DNA of 64,000 nt from Deinococcus actinosclerus (GTDB lineage Bacteria > Deinococcota > Deinococci > Deinococcales > Deinococcaceae). Shown in pieces: positions 1 through 12,269 of this stretch. How positions within the stretch are numbered: position 1 is the first letter of the stretch; each line of letters begins with the position of its first letter. The translations under genes and the position numbers were made by a program. The stretch is taken from assembly GCF_001507665.1 (NCBI RefSeq), contig NZ_CP013910.1, positions 1,611,501-1,675,500 of the forward strand, written 5' to 3'. The notes beneath the pieces are model-generated. The model ran no database searches. It was not told the DNA's origin and saw only the letters and a list, made by a program, of their open reading frames with translations.

Positions 1-1336
<1,336 letters not shown>

Positions 1337-1340
<4 letters not shown>

Positions 1341-2632
1341 GCGTGCTCCTGAAGGAAGGTGGCGAGGTCGGCGGCGGCGAGGCTGCGCTGCTCACCGGTC
1401 CTGATGTTCTTGAGGCTGAGGGTGCCCTGCGTGACCTCGTCGGTCCCGAGGAGGGCCACCCAGTGCGCGCCGCGCCGCTCGGCGTCGCGGAAGGCGGCGG
1501 CGGGTTTCATCGCGCGGTACGCGAACTCCGCGCGGGCGTGCGCGCGGGCGCTCATGGCGGTGCGCGCGGCGTGCGGGACGTTCACCTCGTCCAGCGCGGC
1601 GACGTACAGCAGCGGGCCGGCGATCTCCGGGAGGGCCATGCCTTCGGCTTTCAGCGCCAGCAGGAGCCGCTCCACGCCGAACGCCCAGCCGATGCCGGGA
1701 ATGGTCTCCTTGCTGCCGAGTTCCTGCGCCAGCCCGTCGTAGCGGCCCCCGCCGCCCAGCGCGGACTTCGCGCCGACGCCCTCGTGGTGCAGTTCCCAGG
1801 CGGTGCGGCGGTAGTAGTCCAGGCCCCGCACGATGCTGGGGTCGATGTCGAACTCCACGCCCCACTCGGTCAGGTAGCCCTGCACGGCGCGGAAGTGCGC
1901 GCCCGCCTCCTCGCCCAAGAAATCCAGCATGGGTTTGACGCCCAGCTCCGCGAGCAGCTCCTGATCCGAGGCGCTCTTGCTGTCCAGGATGCGCATGGGG
2001 TTGCGGGTCAGGCGGTCCTTCGAGTCGTCCGACAGGCGCTCCAGCTGCGGCGTGAACAGCTCGCGCAGGTACGTGTTGTAGCGCTCGCGGTCCTCCGGGT
2101 CGCCGATGCTGCCCAGCTTCACGCGCACGCCCGTGAGTCCCAGTTCGCGGACCACGCCCACCATCAGCGCGATGGCCTCGGCGTCCACCAGCGCCTCCGT
2201 GCTGCCCAGCACCTCGTAATCCACCTGATGGAATTGTCGCAGGCGACCCGCTTGGACGTTCTCTGCGCGGAACATTGGACCATGCGTCCATAGCTTCAAT
2301 GGGGAGGGAAGTTGCTTCAACCCATTAAAAAGATAGGCGCGAACGATAGCGGCAGTCCCCTCAGGGCGGAGGATATAACCCCCATGATCGCCGAAGTAGG
2401 AAACCGTGAACATCTCTTTGCGGACAATATCGGTGCTACCGCCTACTCCCCGCTTCACGATGTCAGCCTCTTCAAATATCGGAGTATCAATGCGCTGCGC
2501 GCCTGCACGTTCAAGAACGCGCCGTGCGACCTCTACCAACCAACCGTGCGCCTGCGCCGAAACGTCGAGCGTGAGCTTAGGGCTCTGTGGGGGCAACAGA
2601 TCTTTCGTGCCCTTAGGGGGTTTGATCACCAT
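1337..2632 (-). CDS. hisS: Histidyl-tRNA synthetase
   Basis: Charges tRNA-His. 431 residues from the ATG at 2632, the usual HisRS length; an in-frame start at 2689 would add 19 atypical residues. Visible are the N-terminal KGTKDLLP, motif 2 ([17 protein letters not shown]), the histidine motif VRGLDYY and [15 protein letters not shown] -10 box (2642-2647, minus strand) lies 9 nt before the ATG, so the mRNA would be nearly leaderless. The first ~135 codons (about 2225-2632) are AT-richer and use codons such as ATA, TTT, CTT and GTA that are rare in neighbouring genes; a hand count of 2281-2520 gives about 54 percent GC, against about 70 percent further into the gene. The protein itself looks intact. 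Confidence 0.96.
2225..2632. other. Compositionally atypical 5' segment of hisS
   Basis: Within hisS the plus-strand GC falls to about 54 percent over 2281-2520 by hand count, while 1861-1920 is 73 percent and 2041-2100 is 68 percent. Codon choice changes near 2225-2235, where GTG/CTG/GGC codons resume. The encoded residues are normal HisRS, which suggests replacement by homologous recombination with a lower-GC relative. Confidence 0.6.
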
Positions 2633-2692
2633 AACCCGAGCAGCATAGCGCCTGCACGGCAAAACCCCCCTGTGCCGGACAACTGGCACGCC

Positions 2693-2724
2693 CCGCCCTG
2701 GCCCCAGAACAGGGGAGAGGGCGG
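2693..2724 (-). terminator. Hairpin downstream of the TIG-domain lipoprotein gene
   Basis: Arms CCGCCCTGGCCCC and GGGGAGAGGGCGG pair with two internal mismatches around a 6-nt loop. It follows the stop of the minus-strand lipoprotein gene. No T-tract adjoins it. Confidence 0.35.
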
Positions 2725-2766
2725 CCCCCGGACTCCCGGACGCCGCCCCCCTCCTTCACGCTCTGG

Positions 2767-3138
2767 TTACTGCTTGACGCTGAACGGCAACCCCGTGGAG
2801 CGCATCGCGCCGACCTCCACGAACAGCCAGCTTCCGCCCACCGGCGCGTCACTGGGCACGGTCAGCACGATCTGGCTGTCCGTCCACGACTGCACCGCCG
2901 CGGCCGGGAACACGTAGCCTCCCTCGCCCTGCTCGTTGGCGCCCAGGCGCACCTTGCCGGTGCTGGGCCCACCCAGGTACCGGCCCTGAATCGTCAGGGT
3001 GCCGCCGCGCGCGGCGCCCTCGGACGCCTTGATCAGCACCGGCGTGACCGTCACCATCCGGGACGCGCCCTGCTGGGCAGGCGCGCACGCCACCAGCCCC
3101 CCAGCCATCAATAAAGAAGCAACAAAGAAACGCAGCAT
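2767..3138 (-). CDS. IPT/TIG-domain lipoprotein
   Basis: 123 residues. The N-terminus is a lipoprotein signal peptide ([14 protein letters not shown]) with lipobox LVAC, so the mature protein should start at Cys18. The rest resembles a single IPT/TIG immunoglobulin-like fold: a glycine-rich turn ([10 protein letters not shown]), a central W-T/S-D-S-Q-I strand and a terminal V-P-x-x-x-P-V-G-G segment. Probable role is a small envelope protein; no partner is visible. A strong Shine-Dalgarno GGAGGAAAGGAC precedes the ATG, unlike the many leaderless genes around it. It is divergent from the lipid kinase gene with only about 30 bp between. Confidence 0.75.
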   Translation of the reverse strand: MLRFFVASLLMAGGLVACAPAQQGASRMVTVTPVLIKASEGAARGGTLTIQGRYLGGPSTGKVRLGANEQGEGGYVFPAAAVQSWTDSQIVLTVPSDAPVGGSWLFVEVGAMRSTGLPFSVKQ

Positions 3139-3173
3139 GTCCTTTCCTCCGTGCAGGCAGTCTAATGCATGTG

Positions 3174-4124
<951 letters not shown>

Positions 4125-4127
4125 ACC

Positions 4128-4185
4128 GACCGACTGTGAACTGACCGCCGGGGCGACTGCCCCGGCGGTCAGTTCACAGTCGGTC
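4128..4185. terminator. 27-bp perfect hairpin between convergent genes
   Basis: Arms 4128-4154 and 4159-4185 are exact inverse complements around a 4-nt GACT loop. It starts 3 bp after the lipid kinase stop and lies downstream of the minus-strand recombinase gene, so it can serve both. There is no T-tract on either side. Confidence 0.75.
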
Positions 4186-4300
4186 CCACAGGCTCGTCCA
4201 GCACACCTGAGAAACGGCGAGCTCACAGGAGGCCCAGGAAGGCCCCGGCAACGTCGGCCGAGGGGTAAAGGACGGGGCTGCGCGGGCCAGGAAAGGCGCC

Positions 4301-5266
4301 TCAGCGGAAGGCCTCGACCGCGTCCGCCAGATCATCCTCCGGCAACTCCACGTACCGCCGGGTCGTGTCCACCTGCTCGTGCCCCAGGAAACCCGCCACC
4401 CGCGTGAAATCCTTGACCGTCGCGTACAGCTGCGTCCCCGCGTACTTGCGTCCGGCATGAAAGCCCCGGAACTCGTGCGCGCGCCCGCACGCCAGCGCCA
4501 CGCGCTGCAGCCGCTCATACGCCGTGGAGTAGGCCCGCCAGGGCAGCACGAACCCCTGCGGGGCCGCCGCCTCCGCCCTCAGGGTCTCCAGCGCCTCACG
4601 CAGGCGGGCGCTGAGCGGCACGAACCGCGCCTTGTCGCCCTTGCCGTGCGCGACGAGCAGCCGCCGCGCCGGCAGGTTCACGTGCGCCCACTCGACCGCC
4701 AGCGCCTCCGCGATCCGCAGCCCCGCGTGCGTGAGCAGCAGCAGCAGCGCCGCCTCGCGGGGGTCGGCCACCTCCAGCATCGCCTGCACGAACTCCGCCC
4801 GGTACGGCGGGTTCTTCACCACGCCCTTCGTGCGGTCCTTCGGGCGTTTCACGTCCGCGAACGGGTCGGCGTCCGTCGCCCCGGCCCAGCGCAGCGCCCG
4901 GTACAGCGCGCCCGCCGCCGCCACCCGCGCCTGCACGGTCGCGGGCTTCAGGCCCGAGGCGCTTAGCGCGGCCACGTACAGGCCGGGTTCACGCCGGCCC
5001 GGGTGCAGCAGATTCCAGGCGTTCGAGGTCGCGTGGTCGAGCAGGACCTCCACGCCCTTGCGGTAGGCGCGCAGCGTGTGCGGACTGAGCCTCACGCCCG
5101 CACTGGTGTCGCTGCTGAGGTAGGCCAGCGTGAGGGCCCAGAGATCCTCGCCCGACTTGTCGCGGGCGGCCGTGATGGCCCGGACGCGCAGCGCCTCGTC
5201 GGTCAGTCCGGCGAGGGCGCGGGCCTGGGCGAGGCGGTCACCGAGGTAGGGCGTGATCTGCGACAT
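4301..5266 (-). CDS. XerC/D-like tyrosine recombinase
   Basis: Site-specific DNA recombinase of about 321 residues. An N-terminal SAM-like core-binding domain is followed by the catalytic domain with Arg in HAGLRIAEA, Lys in GKGDKAR, His-x-x-Arg in FHAGRKY, His in FLGHEQVDT and the nucleophile Tyr in TRRYVEL. ATG 5266 is preferred to the in-frame ATG 5284 because TATCAT (5275-5280, minus strand) lies 8 nt upstream of it. No integrated element, attachment repeats or phage genes surround it, so a housekeeping role, such as chromosome dimer resolution, is more likely than a mobile-element integrase; that role is an inference. Confidence 0.88.
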   Translation of the reverse strand: MSQITPYLGDRLAQARALAGLTDEALRVRAITAARDKSGEDLWALTLAYLSSDTSAGVRLSPHTLRAYRKGVEVLLDHATSNAWNLLHPGRREPGLYVAALSASGLKPATVQARVAAAGALYRALRWAGATDADPFADVKRPKDRTKGVVKNPPYRAEFVQAMLEVADPREAALLLLLTHAGLRIAEALAVEWAHVNLPARRLLVAHGKGDKARFVPLSARLREALETLRAEAAAPQGFVLPWRAYSTAYERLQRVALACGRAHEFRGFHAGRKYAGTQLYATVKDFTRVAGFLGHEQVDTTRRYVELPEDDLADAVEAFR

Positions 5267-5327
5267 GTATGACGATGATAACATGCCTTATCAACGGAGC
5301 ACATGCGGAGGCTCAGGCGAACACCCT

Positions 5328-5363
5328 GGGCAGCGGCTCCAGCCGGCAGCGGTGCCGCTGCCC
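5328..5363 (-). terminator. Hairpin after lnt
   Basis: GGGCAGCGGC (5328-5337) pairs perfectly with GCCGCTGCCC (5354-5363) over a 16-nt loop, in the gap between lnt and the recombinase gene. Confidence 0.5.
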
Positions 5364-5383
5364 ACCACGGCCGCACCCGCATT

Positions 5384-6865
5384 TCAGAACATGCGCTCCC
5401 GGCGCGTGACACCGAACCCGATCATGCCCAGCGCCAGCAGCAGCGCCGGCCAGTCACCCACCCGGACGTACAGCGTGGTGCCACCCAACAGCCGGGGGCG
5501 GACATCCAGCGTCCGGAGCTGATCCCCGCTCTGGACAAGCTGGACTGGACGCCCCAGGTCGTCCACGGCGCCCGCCACGCCGTTGTTCACGCTGCGGACC
5601 AGCCAGCGCCGCGTCTCGATGGCCCGCACGCGGCCCATGTTGAAGTGCTGCTGGACGCCCCAGCCCTTGTACCAGCCGTCGTTGCTGGGGTTCACGAGAA
5701 GTTGCGCGCCCTGCGCGGCCAGCGCCCGCGCCACCCGGGGAAACACACTGTCGTAGCAGATGTACGCCCCGTACAGGACACCGTTCAGGGCGAGGGGTGT
5801 GGGATTCGCGTTCGGTCGGAAGTCGGGAATGGCGAAGCCGAGGGGCGTGAGAATCGCGCGGTAGACGGGACCGAGAATGGTCTGGAACGGGAATTCCTCA
5901 CCGAAGGGCACGAGTTTGGTCTTGTCGCTGCGGCTGGTGACGCGACCGGTGGCGTCGAGTGTGATGGCCGCGTTGTACTCGCGCGGCTCGGCCAGAGGAT
6001 CCGCTGGATTCGTGCCGAAGTCGACGCCGCCCGCGCCGCTGATGCCGGGGCCGGGGAAGTCCGGGCGCGTGTCGGGCGCCCCGGGATAGGTGAGCGCTGT
6101 TTCACTCCACACGACCACGCTGCCTGGAGGGCGGTTCAGGCTCGCGGCGCGGGTCTGCTCAAACTGCGTTTCGGTGGACAGTTCGCCAGTGGCGCGTCTG
6201 AAGACGTCGAAGGTGACGCGCATGACGCGCATGGGGTGGTCGGGGCCGCTGCCGGGCGTGCGGGTCATCCCGTACCCGAGCGCGGCGGCCCAGGTGAGTG
6301 CGGCGAGCAGCGCGGGCGCCCAGGGGCGTCTCCCCTGTTCCTGCGCGCCCACCCAGGCGTGGGAGAGGCTGGCGGCGGTGAAGGTCACGAGGACGCTCCC
6401 CAGCAGGACGCCGCCTAGGTCCGCGATCTGGATGGCGGGGGTGGGCAGCAGCGTGTAGCCCAGGGTGGGCCAGGGAAACGCGAGGGGCCCGAGGAAGCGC
6501 AGCCATTCGAGGATGATCCACGCGCCGGCCAGCGTCCAGATCCGCCCCGTGCGGGTGCGGGCGACGCGGGCAGCCAGGAACGCGGTGACGGCGAGAAAGG
6601 CGCCTTCGAGCGCGAACAGCACGAGGACGAGGGGCGCGGCGCCGAGGAGCTGCTGGAGGAACGCGCCCAGCCACCACAGGTGCAGCCCGAAGTACCCGAA
6701 GCCCACCCAGAAGCCCCGGCCGGCGGCCTGACGGGGGGTCGGGGCGGACGCGATGAAGGGCAGGATCAGGGCGAGGGGCACGAAGGTGGCGGCGCTCCAG
6801 GGCAGTGGGAGGCCGCAGGCGGCAAGCAGCAGCCCGAGCAGGAGGCCAGTGGCGGGGGTGGGCAT
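5384..6865 (-). CDS. lnt: Apolipoprotein N-acyltransferase
   Basis: Transfers a third acyl chain to the N-terminal cysteine of lipoproteins at the outer face of the inner membrane. About 493 residues: six or so N-terminal hydrophobic segments, then a carbon-nitrogen hydrolase domain with the expected Glu (VVWSETAL), Lys ([12 protein letters not shown]) and Cys (ICYDSVFPR), and a last membrane helix near the C-terminus. The ATG at 6865 begins a typical Lnt N-terminus; longer in-frame starts add unlikely residues. TATAGT (6875-6880, minus strand) is 9 nt upstream. The presence of Lnt fits the lipobox proteins at 2767 and 62000. Confidence 0.93.
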   Translation of the reverse strand: MPTPATGLLLGLLLAACGLPLPWSAATFVPLALILPFIASAPTPRQAAGRGFWVGFGYFGLHLWWLGAFLQQLLGAAPLVLVLFALEGAFLAVTAFLAARVARTRTGRIWTLAGAWIILEWLRFLGPLAFPWPTLGYTLLPTPAIQIADLGGVLLGSVLVTFTAASLSHAWVGAQEQGRRPWAPALLAALTWAAALGYGMTRTPGSGPDHPMRVMRVTFDVFRRATGELSTETQFEQTRAASLNRPPGSVVVWSETALTYPGAPDTRPDFPGPGISGAGGVDFGTNPADPLAEPREYNAAITLDATGRVTSRSDKTKLVPFGEEFPFQTILGPVYRAILTPLGFAIPDFRPNANPTPLALNGVLYGAYICYDSVFPRVARALAAQGAQLLVNPSNDGWYKGWGVQQHFNMGRVRAIETRRWLVRSVNNGVAGAVDDLGRPVQLVQSGDQLRTLDVRPRLLGGTTLYVRVGDWPALLLALGMIGFGVTRRERMF

Positions 6866-6958
6866 CGCCTTGCCACTATAGGCAGTTCGGGTGCTGGAGG
6901 GGGTGTGGGGTGGGGTGAGCGGGTCACGCCGCCTGTTTTGCTCTAGGATGAAGGGACC

Positions 6959-7663
6959 TTGAGACTGGCGTTTATCAGTGACATTCACGGGAACATTCAC
7001 GCGTTGACAGCGGTGAAGCGGTTCCTGTCAGAGCACATCGTGAATCAGGTGATCGTGGTGGGTGACCTGGTGGGGTACGGCGCGAGCCCGGGCCCGGTGA
7101 TCGACTTCGTGAAGCGCGAGGGCTGGACGGTGGGACTGGGGTCCAGCGACATGCGCGTGGCGATGGACATGGGTGACCGCGCCGACCGCAAGGGCGTGGC
7201 GGATCAGGTGCTCACCTGGACGAAGAAGATGCTCACGCCGGAGCAGGTGGATTTCCTGCGGCGCCTGCCGCCGGGCGGGCGGATCATGACGCCGGTGGGG
7301 CGCGTGCGGTACTTCCACGGCAGTCCGCACGACCCGGAGCAGCGGCTGGACCTGATGGCGCCCGAGCGGGAACTGGAGGCGCTGGCGGACTCGCTGGGGT
7401 CGCGGGTGATCGTCGTAGGGGGCACGCACGTGCCGTTTATGCGCGTGGTCGGTGAGACGACGTTCGTGGATCCGGGCAGCGTGGGGCTGACCCTGAATCA
7501 CGAGCCGGGGGCGGACGTGGTGATCGTGGACTGCGTGGGCCGCAAGCCGAAGGTGTCGCTGCACAAGGTGACGTACGATTTCGCGTCGAGCGCGTTCGAC
7601 ATCATGGCCTGGAATCTGCCGCCGGTGATCGCGGACGTGATCCGCACGGGCCGCATGGGCTGA
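6959..7663 (+). CDS. Calcineurin-like metallophosphoesterase with altered GNHD motif
   Basis: 234 residues, TTG start. The DxH motif (FISDIHGN), the GDxxG motif (VVGDLVGYG) and the late GxH motif (GGTHVPF) of YfcE/protein-phosphatase-like enzymes are present. The usual G-N-H-D is replaced by GSSD in VGLGSSDMR, so the Asn metal ligand and catalytic His are missing at that position; YFHGSPHD provides another His. Activity may therefore be altered. TAGGAT at 6944-6949 is 9 nt before the TTG. The gene is divergent from lnt, and a 15-bp perfect hairpin follows. Substrate unknown. Confidence 0.82.
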   Translation: MRLAFISDIHGNIHALTAVKRFLSEHIVNQVIVVGDLVGYGASPGPVIDFVKREGWTVGLGSSDMRVAMDMGDRADRKGVADQVLTWTKKMLTPEQVDFLRRLPPGGRIMTPVGRVRYFHGSPHDPEQRLDLMAPERELEALADSLGSRVIVVGGTHVPFMRVVGETTFVDPGSVGLTLNHEPGADVVIVDCVGRKPKVSLHKVTYDFASSAFDIMAWNLPPVIADVIRTGRMG

Positions 7664-7679
7664 CCGGTCGGGCGTCGGG

Positions 7680-7714
7680 GAGAGGGCCACCCAGGTACGC
7701 TGGGTGGCCCTCTC
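7680..7714. terminator. 15-bp perfect hairpin between convergent genes
   Basis: GAGAGGGCCACCCAG (7680-7694) and its exact inverse complement (7700-7714) flank a GTACG loop; a pyrimidine-rich CTCTGTGTCT stretch follows on the plus strand. It separates the phosphoesterase and aminotransferase genes. Confidence 0.75.
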
Positions 7715-7763
7715 CTCTGTGTCTGTGTCTCTCCTCTGTGTGGACCCGCTCGTGTGGGCCAGC

Positions 7764-8909
7764 TCAGGCCGGCACAGGGTCCAGGGCCGTCAGGAAACGG
7801 TCCGCGAGGCCGCGCTCGCCCAGCAGCTCCTCCAGGGCACGCATGAGGGTCAGATAGGGGGCGGGGCGCGCGGTTTCGCCCATCAGGCCCAGGCGCCAGA
7901 TCTGGCCTGCGGTGGCGCCCAGCCCGCCGGTGACACTGATGTGCCGCGCGCGGAGGGCCTTACGCACGCCGGCGTCGTCGAGTCCGTCCGGCAGGCGCAG
8001 GGCGAGGACGGTGGGCAGGCGGTCTTCGGGGCGGCGCACGTAGGGGGTGAAGCCCAGCGGCGCCAGGGCAGCCTGGATGGCCGCGCCGACCTGCTGCACG
8101 CGCCGCTGCCGCTGCTCCAGGCCTTCGTCTAGTGCGGCGCGCAGCGCGGCGTGCAGCGCGTAATGCAGGTTGACCGGGACGGTGTGGTGGTAGGAGTGAT
8201 CCTGCCAGTAGTCGCGCAGGCCCTGGAAGTCGCAGTACCACAGGGGCGTGGGGGTGCGCCGGGCCTGGAAGCGCGCGAAGGCGCGGTCACTGATGGCGAC
8301 GGGCGCCAGGCCGGGGGGGGCGCTGAGGCATTTCTGCGCGCCGGTGTAGGCGTAGTCCACGCCCCACTGCGCCATGTGGAAGGGTTCCATCCCGGCGGTC
8401 GTGACAGCGTCGACGGTCAGCAGCGCGCCGCTCTGCTGGACGAGCCGGGCGATCTCGGGGACGGGGTTCAGGACGCCGGTGCTCGTCTCGCCGTGCACGA
8501 CCGCGACCATCTGGACGCCGTCGAGGCGCGCGGCGACCTCGTCCGGGTTGATCGCCTCGCCCAGCGGCGCGGTCACGAGGCGGACGCGGGCGCCGTAGCG
8601 GGCGGCCATCTCGGCCATGCGGTGCCCGAAGGATCCGTTGGCGCACACGAGCACCTCGTCGCCGGGTTCCACGAGGTTGGCGAACCCGGCTTCCATGCCC
8701 AGGCTGCCGGTGCCTGCGAGGAGCGCGGTGAAGGTGCTGTCCGTGGCGCCGTACATGGCGCGCAGATCGGCCTGGATCTCGCTGTTGAGGGCAAACACCT
8801 CGGGGTCCATGTGTCCGAGCATCGGCCGCGTGAGGGCCTGCATGGCCCGGGGGTGGATCGGTGTGGGGCCGGGGGTCAGCAGGATGTGCTCGGGGGTCGC
8901 GTCCAGCAT
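7764..8909 (-). CDS. Class V aminotransferase (alanine-glyoxylate / serine-pyruvate type)
   Basis: PLP-dependent transaminase of 381 residues. It begins with the family signature [11 protein letters not shown], has the GTGSLGMEA phosphate-cup region, [12 protein letters not shown] around the PLP-binding Asp, and the Schiff-base Lys in [13 protein letters not shown]. Likely substrates are alanine, serine or glyoxylate, but the sequence alone cannot separate these. A leaderless start is indicated by TAGGCT (8917-8922, minus strand) exactly 7 nt before the ATG. It is the only minus-strand gene between two hairpin-bounded units. Confidence 0.9.
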   Translation of the reverse strand: MLDATPEHILLTPGPTPIHPRAMQALTRPMLGHMDPEVFALNSEIQADLRAMYGATDSTFTALLAGTGSLGMEAGFANLVEPGDEVLVCANGSFGHRMAEMAARYGARVRLVTAPLGEAINPDEVAARLDGVQMVAVVHGETSTGVLNPVPEIARLVQQSGALLTVDAVTTAGMEPFHMAQWGVDYAYTGAQKCLSAPPGLAPVAISDRAFARFQARRTPTPLWYCDFQGLRDYWQDHSYHHTVPVNLHYALHAALRAALDEGLEQRQRRVQQVGAAIQAALAPLGFTPYVRRPEDRLPTVLALRLPDGLDDAGVRKALRARHISVTGGLGATAGQIWRLGLMGETARPAPYLTLMRALEELLGERGLADRFLTALDPVPA

Positions 8910-9115
8910 GAGCGTCAGCCTAGCGGAAATCGGAGACTATGGCAATATCGTTGCGGCAAAGCGGGAATGATCCTGTTTAGATTGCATTTCATTGCTCAAA
9001 ATTCTGATCCCACGGGTCTATATTGCGCCATGAGGTCCGCATGTGGATATGGCCCGGCGCCCGCACGCCCACTTTCCACAATCGGAGTTCGCCGCCGGGT
9101 CGTAGAGTGTCCGGC

Positions 9116-9805
9116 ATGCCCAGCCACCCTCCCCTGCGCGCCGTGCTGTTTGACCGTGACGACACCATCGCCTTCACCGACCCCGGGGTGTACCGCGAGG
9201 CCGCCCTGTGGGGCCACGCGACCTTCGGCCTGGACGCCCGCACCTTCGGGGCGGCGCTGCGCGACCAGTGGAACCGGCGCGCGCTGGACTGGTGGGATCT
9301 GCGCACCCAGGCGCAGGAGGACGCCTTCTGGCAGGCGTACGGCCAGGAACTCGCGGGCATCCTCGGCCTGACGGACGAGCAGACCGCGCAGCTCATGGCG
9401 CGCTGGCCGTACGAGGCGTACATGAAACCCGTAACGAACGCCCGCCACGTGCTCGAGACCCTGCGCGCCCGCGGCCTGAAGGTGGGCGTCCTGAGCAACA
9501 CCCTGCCCAGCATCGACCGGACGCTGCGCGCCGTGGGCCTGGACGACCTCGTGGACGTCGCGGTCGCGACCTGCGTGGTGGGCGTGCACAAGCCCGACGC
9601 CGGCGCCTACCTGCACGCGGCGCAGGCGCTGGAGGTGGAACCTGCCGAGGTGCTGTTCGTGGACGACAAGCCCGAGAACGTCCAGGCGGCCCGCGACCTG
9701 GGCATGCACGGCCTACTGATCGACCTGCGGGGCGAGCGGCCCGACGCCATCCACGACCTCGCGCGGGTGCTGGACGTGGTGAGCGAACTGGAGGTCGCGT
9801 GCTGA
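9116..9805 (+). CDS. HAD-superfamily phosphatase (HAD-IA)
   Basis: 229 residues. Motif I FDRDDTI supplies the nucleophile and acid/base Asp pair, motif II is VLSNTLPS, the Lys is in VGVHKPD and motif IV is FVDDKPENVQAARD, with an alpha-helical cap between motifs I and II. The substrate is probably a small phosphorylated metabolite. TAGAGT at 9103-9108 is 7 nt before ATG 9116, which fixes a leaderless start and excludes the in-frame ATG at 9023. The stop overlaps the GTG of the next gene, so the two are cotranscribed. Confidence 0.88.
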   Translation: MPSHPPLRAVLFDRDDTIAFTDPGVYREAALWGHATFGLDARTFGAALRDQWNRRALDWWDLRTQAQEDAFWQAYGQELAGILGLTDEQTAQLMARWPYEAYMKPVTNARHVLETLRARGLKVGVLSNTLPSIDRTLRAVGLDDLVDVAVATCVVGVHKPDAGAYLHAAQALEVEPAEVLFVDDKPENVQAARDLGMHGLLIDLRGERPDAIHDLARVLDVVSELEVAC

Positions 9806-10782
9806 TCGACGGGCACCTCGACCTGGCCTTCAACGCGCTGAACGGCCGCGACCTCACGCTCGGGCTGGAGGCGCTGCGCGCCGCGGACCCCGTGCCGGAC
9901 GAGACGGCCACGGTGTCGCTGCCGGAATTGCGTGGGGCCGGCGTGCGGGTGTGTTTCGGAACGCTGTTCGCCCTGCCGCACGGCGCAGGCAGTCCGGGCG
10001 GCTACGGCGACCATGCGGGCGCGCGCGCGCAGGCCCTGGCGCAGCTCGACACGTACCTCCGCTGGCAGGACGCCGGGCAGATCCGCCTGCTCACCTCCCG
10101 CGAGGCCGTCACCGAGCACCTGAGCGGCCAGGACACCCGGCTGGGCGTGGCGCTGCTCATGGAGGGCGCCGATCCCATCCGCGACGCGGACGACCTGCCC
10201 TTCTGGGTCGAGCGGGGCGTGCGCGTGATCGGGCCCGCCTGGGGCCGCACCCGTTTCGCGGGCGGGACCGACGCGCCCGGGCCGCTGACCCCGCAGGGAC
10301 GGGACCTCGTGCAGGCCATGCGCGATCTGGGCGTCACGCTCGACGCCTCCCACCTGGACGACGCCTCGTTCTGGGAGGCACTGGAGTTCGGGCCGCAGGT
10401 GATCGCCACTCACGCCAACAGCCGCAGCCTCGTGCCCGGCAACCGGCACCTGACCGACGACATGGCCCGCGCGGTGGCGCAGGCGGGCGGGATGATCGGA
10501 CTGGTGTTCCTCAACCGCTTCATCCGCCCTCTGCCGGAAGGGAGCGAGGCTGCGGTGCCGCTGACCGAGCTGGCCGACCACGCCCGGCACTACGCGGCGC
10601 TGGTGGGCTGGGAGCACGTCGCGCTGGGCACGGACCTCGATGGCGGCTTCGGCGCCGAGAAGGCCCCGGCGGGCGTGGACCGCTACGCCGACGTGCCCGC
10701 CTTCCTGCAGCAGGTGCCCGCAGAGGCGCGGGAGGGTGTGGCGTGGGGCAACTGGGCGCGCTGGCTCACGCACCGGCTGTGA
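9799..10782 (+). CDS. M19 renal-dipeptidase-type membrane dipeptidase
   Basis: Zinc dipeptidase of about 327 residues. It starts with the metal-binding IDGHLDLAFN, has the bridging Glu in LLMEGADP, His in IATHANSRSL and the GTDLDGGFG loop. GTG 9799 overlaps the last codons of the HAD gene (TGC TGA), a coupling arrangement; the frame is open upstream but those residues are a shadow of the HAD gene. The family hydrolyses dipeptides, including D-amino-acid dipeptides, which would fit with the muropeptide genes at 12.3-15.4 kb, though they are on a separate transcript. A long hairpin ends the unit. Confidence 0.9.
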   Translation: MLIDGHLDLAFNALNGRDLTLGLEALRAADPVPDETATVSLPELRGAGVRVCFGTLFALPHGAGSPGGYGDHAGARAQALAQLDTYLRWQDAGQIRLLTSREAVTEHLSGQDTRLGVALLMEGADPIRDADDLPFWVERGVRVIGPAWGRTRFAGGTDAPGPLTPQGRDLVQAMRDLGVTLDASHLDDASFWEALEFGPQVIATHANSRSLVPGNRHLTDDMARAVAQAGGMIGLVFLNRFIRPLPEGSEAAVPLTELADHARHYAALVGWEHVALGTDLDGGFGAEKAPAGVDRYADVPAFLQQVPAEAREGVAWGNWARWLTHRL

Positions 10783-10789
10783 CCGGGCG

Positions 10790-10847
10790 CCGCATCGGGC
10801 AGGGGGCGCCGGACACTGACTGCCCCGGCGCCCCCTCCCTGATGCGG
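10790..10847. terminator. 23-bp near-perfect hairpin between convergent genes
   Basis: Arms 10790-10812 and 10825-10847 pair with two mismatches over a 12-nt loop. It sits between the dipeptidase gene and the minus-strand solute-binding gene and has no T-tract. Confidence 0.7.
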
Positions 10848-10849
10848 AT

Positions 10850-12046
<1,197 letters not shown>

Positions 12047-12095
12047 GTGGTCTCCATGGGCGGCACGGTTGCGCCCGGAGCGACCCGCACCGACC

Positions 12096-12109
12096 TGGAA
12101 ACGGTTCCA
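12096..12109 (-). promoter_or_regulatory. LacI/GalR-family operator upstream of the sugar-binding protein gene
   Basis: TGGAAACGGTTCCA matches the LacI-family pattern TGNAANCGNTTNCA with its central CG. It lies 50-63 bp before the ATG of the malE-like gene, where a repressor or catabolite regulator could block transcription. No LacI-family gene is in the window. Confidence 0.65.
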
Positions 12110-12269
12110 AAATTGGTGAGGAGCCGCCTTGTTCAGAAAGGTGGAACTGGCCCGCATTATTCCGCCGCCCACGCCGCCGCAGTCGTGAAAAAAACCGCAC
12201 CACACGCCCCCCGGCGGATGGAACCACCTGTACCCCCACCGGGGGAACACCTGGCGTAGGCTAGGGCCC

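Noticed and set aside
4301..5266. Prophage or genomic-island integrase
   Set aside because: No tRNA target, direct repeats, phage genes or change in composition around the recombinase gene.
6948..6962. Mini-ORF MKGP overlapping the TTG start of the phosphoesterase
   Set aside because: Its ATG lies inside the TAGGAT -10 box, so the mRNA would begin after it.
9019..9032. TATATT followed 5 nt later by ATG 9030
   Set aside because: The frame overlaps the HAD gene out of phase and encodes a Cys/Pro/Arg-rich shadow; the HAD gene has its own well-placed -10 box.
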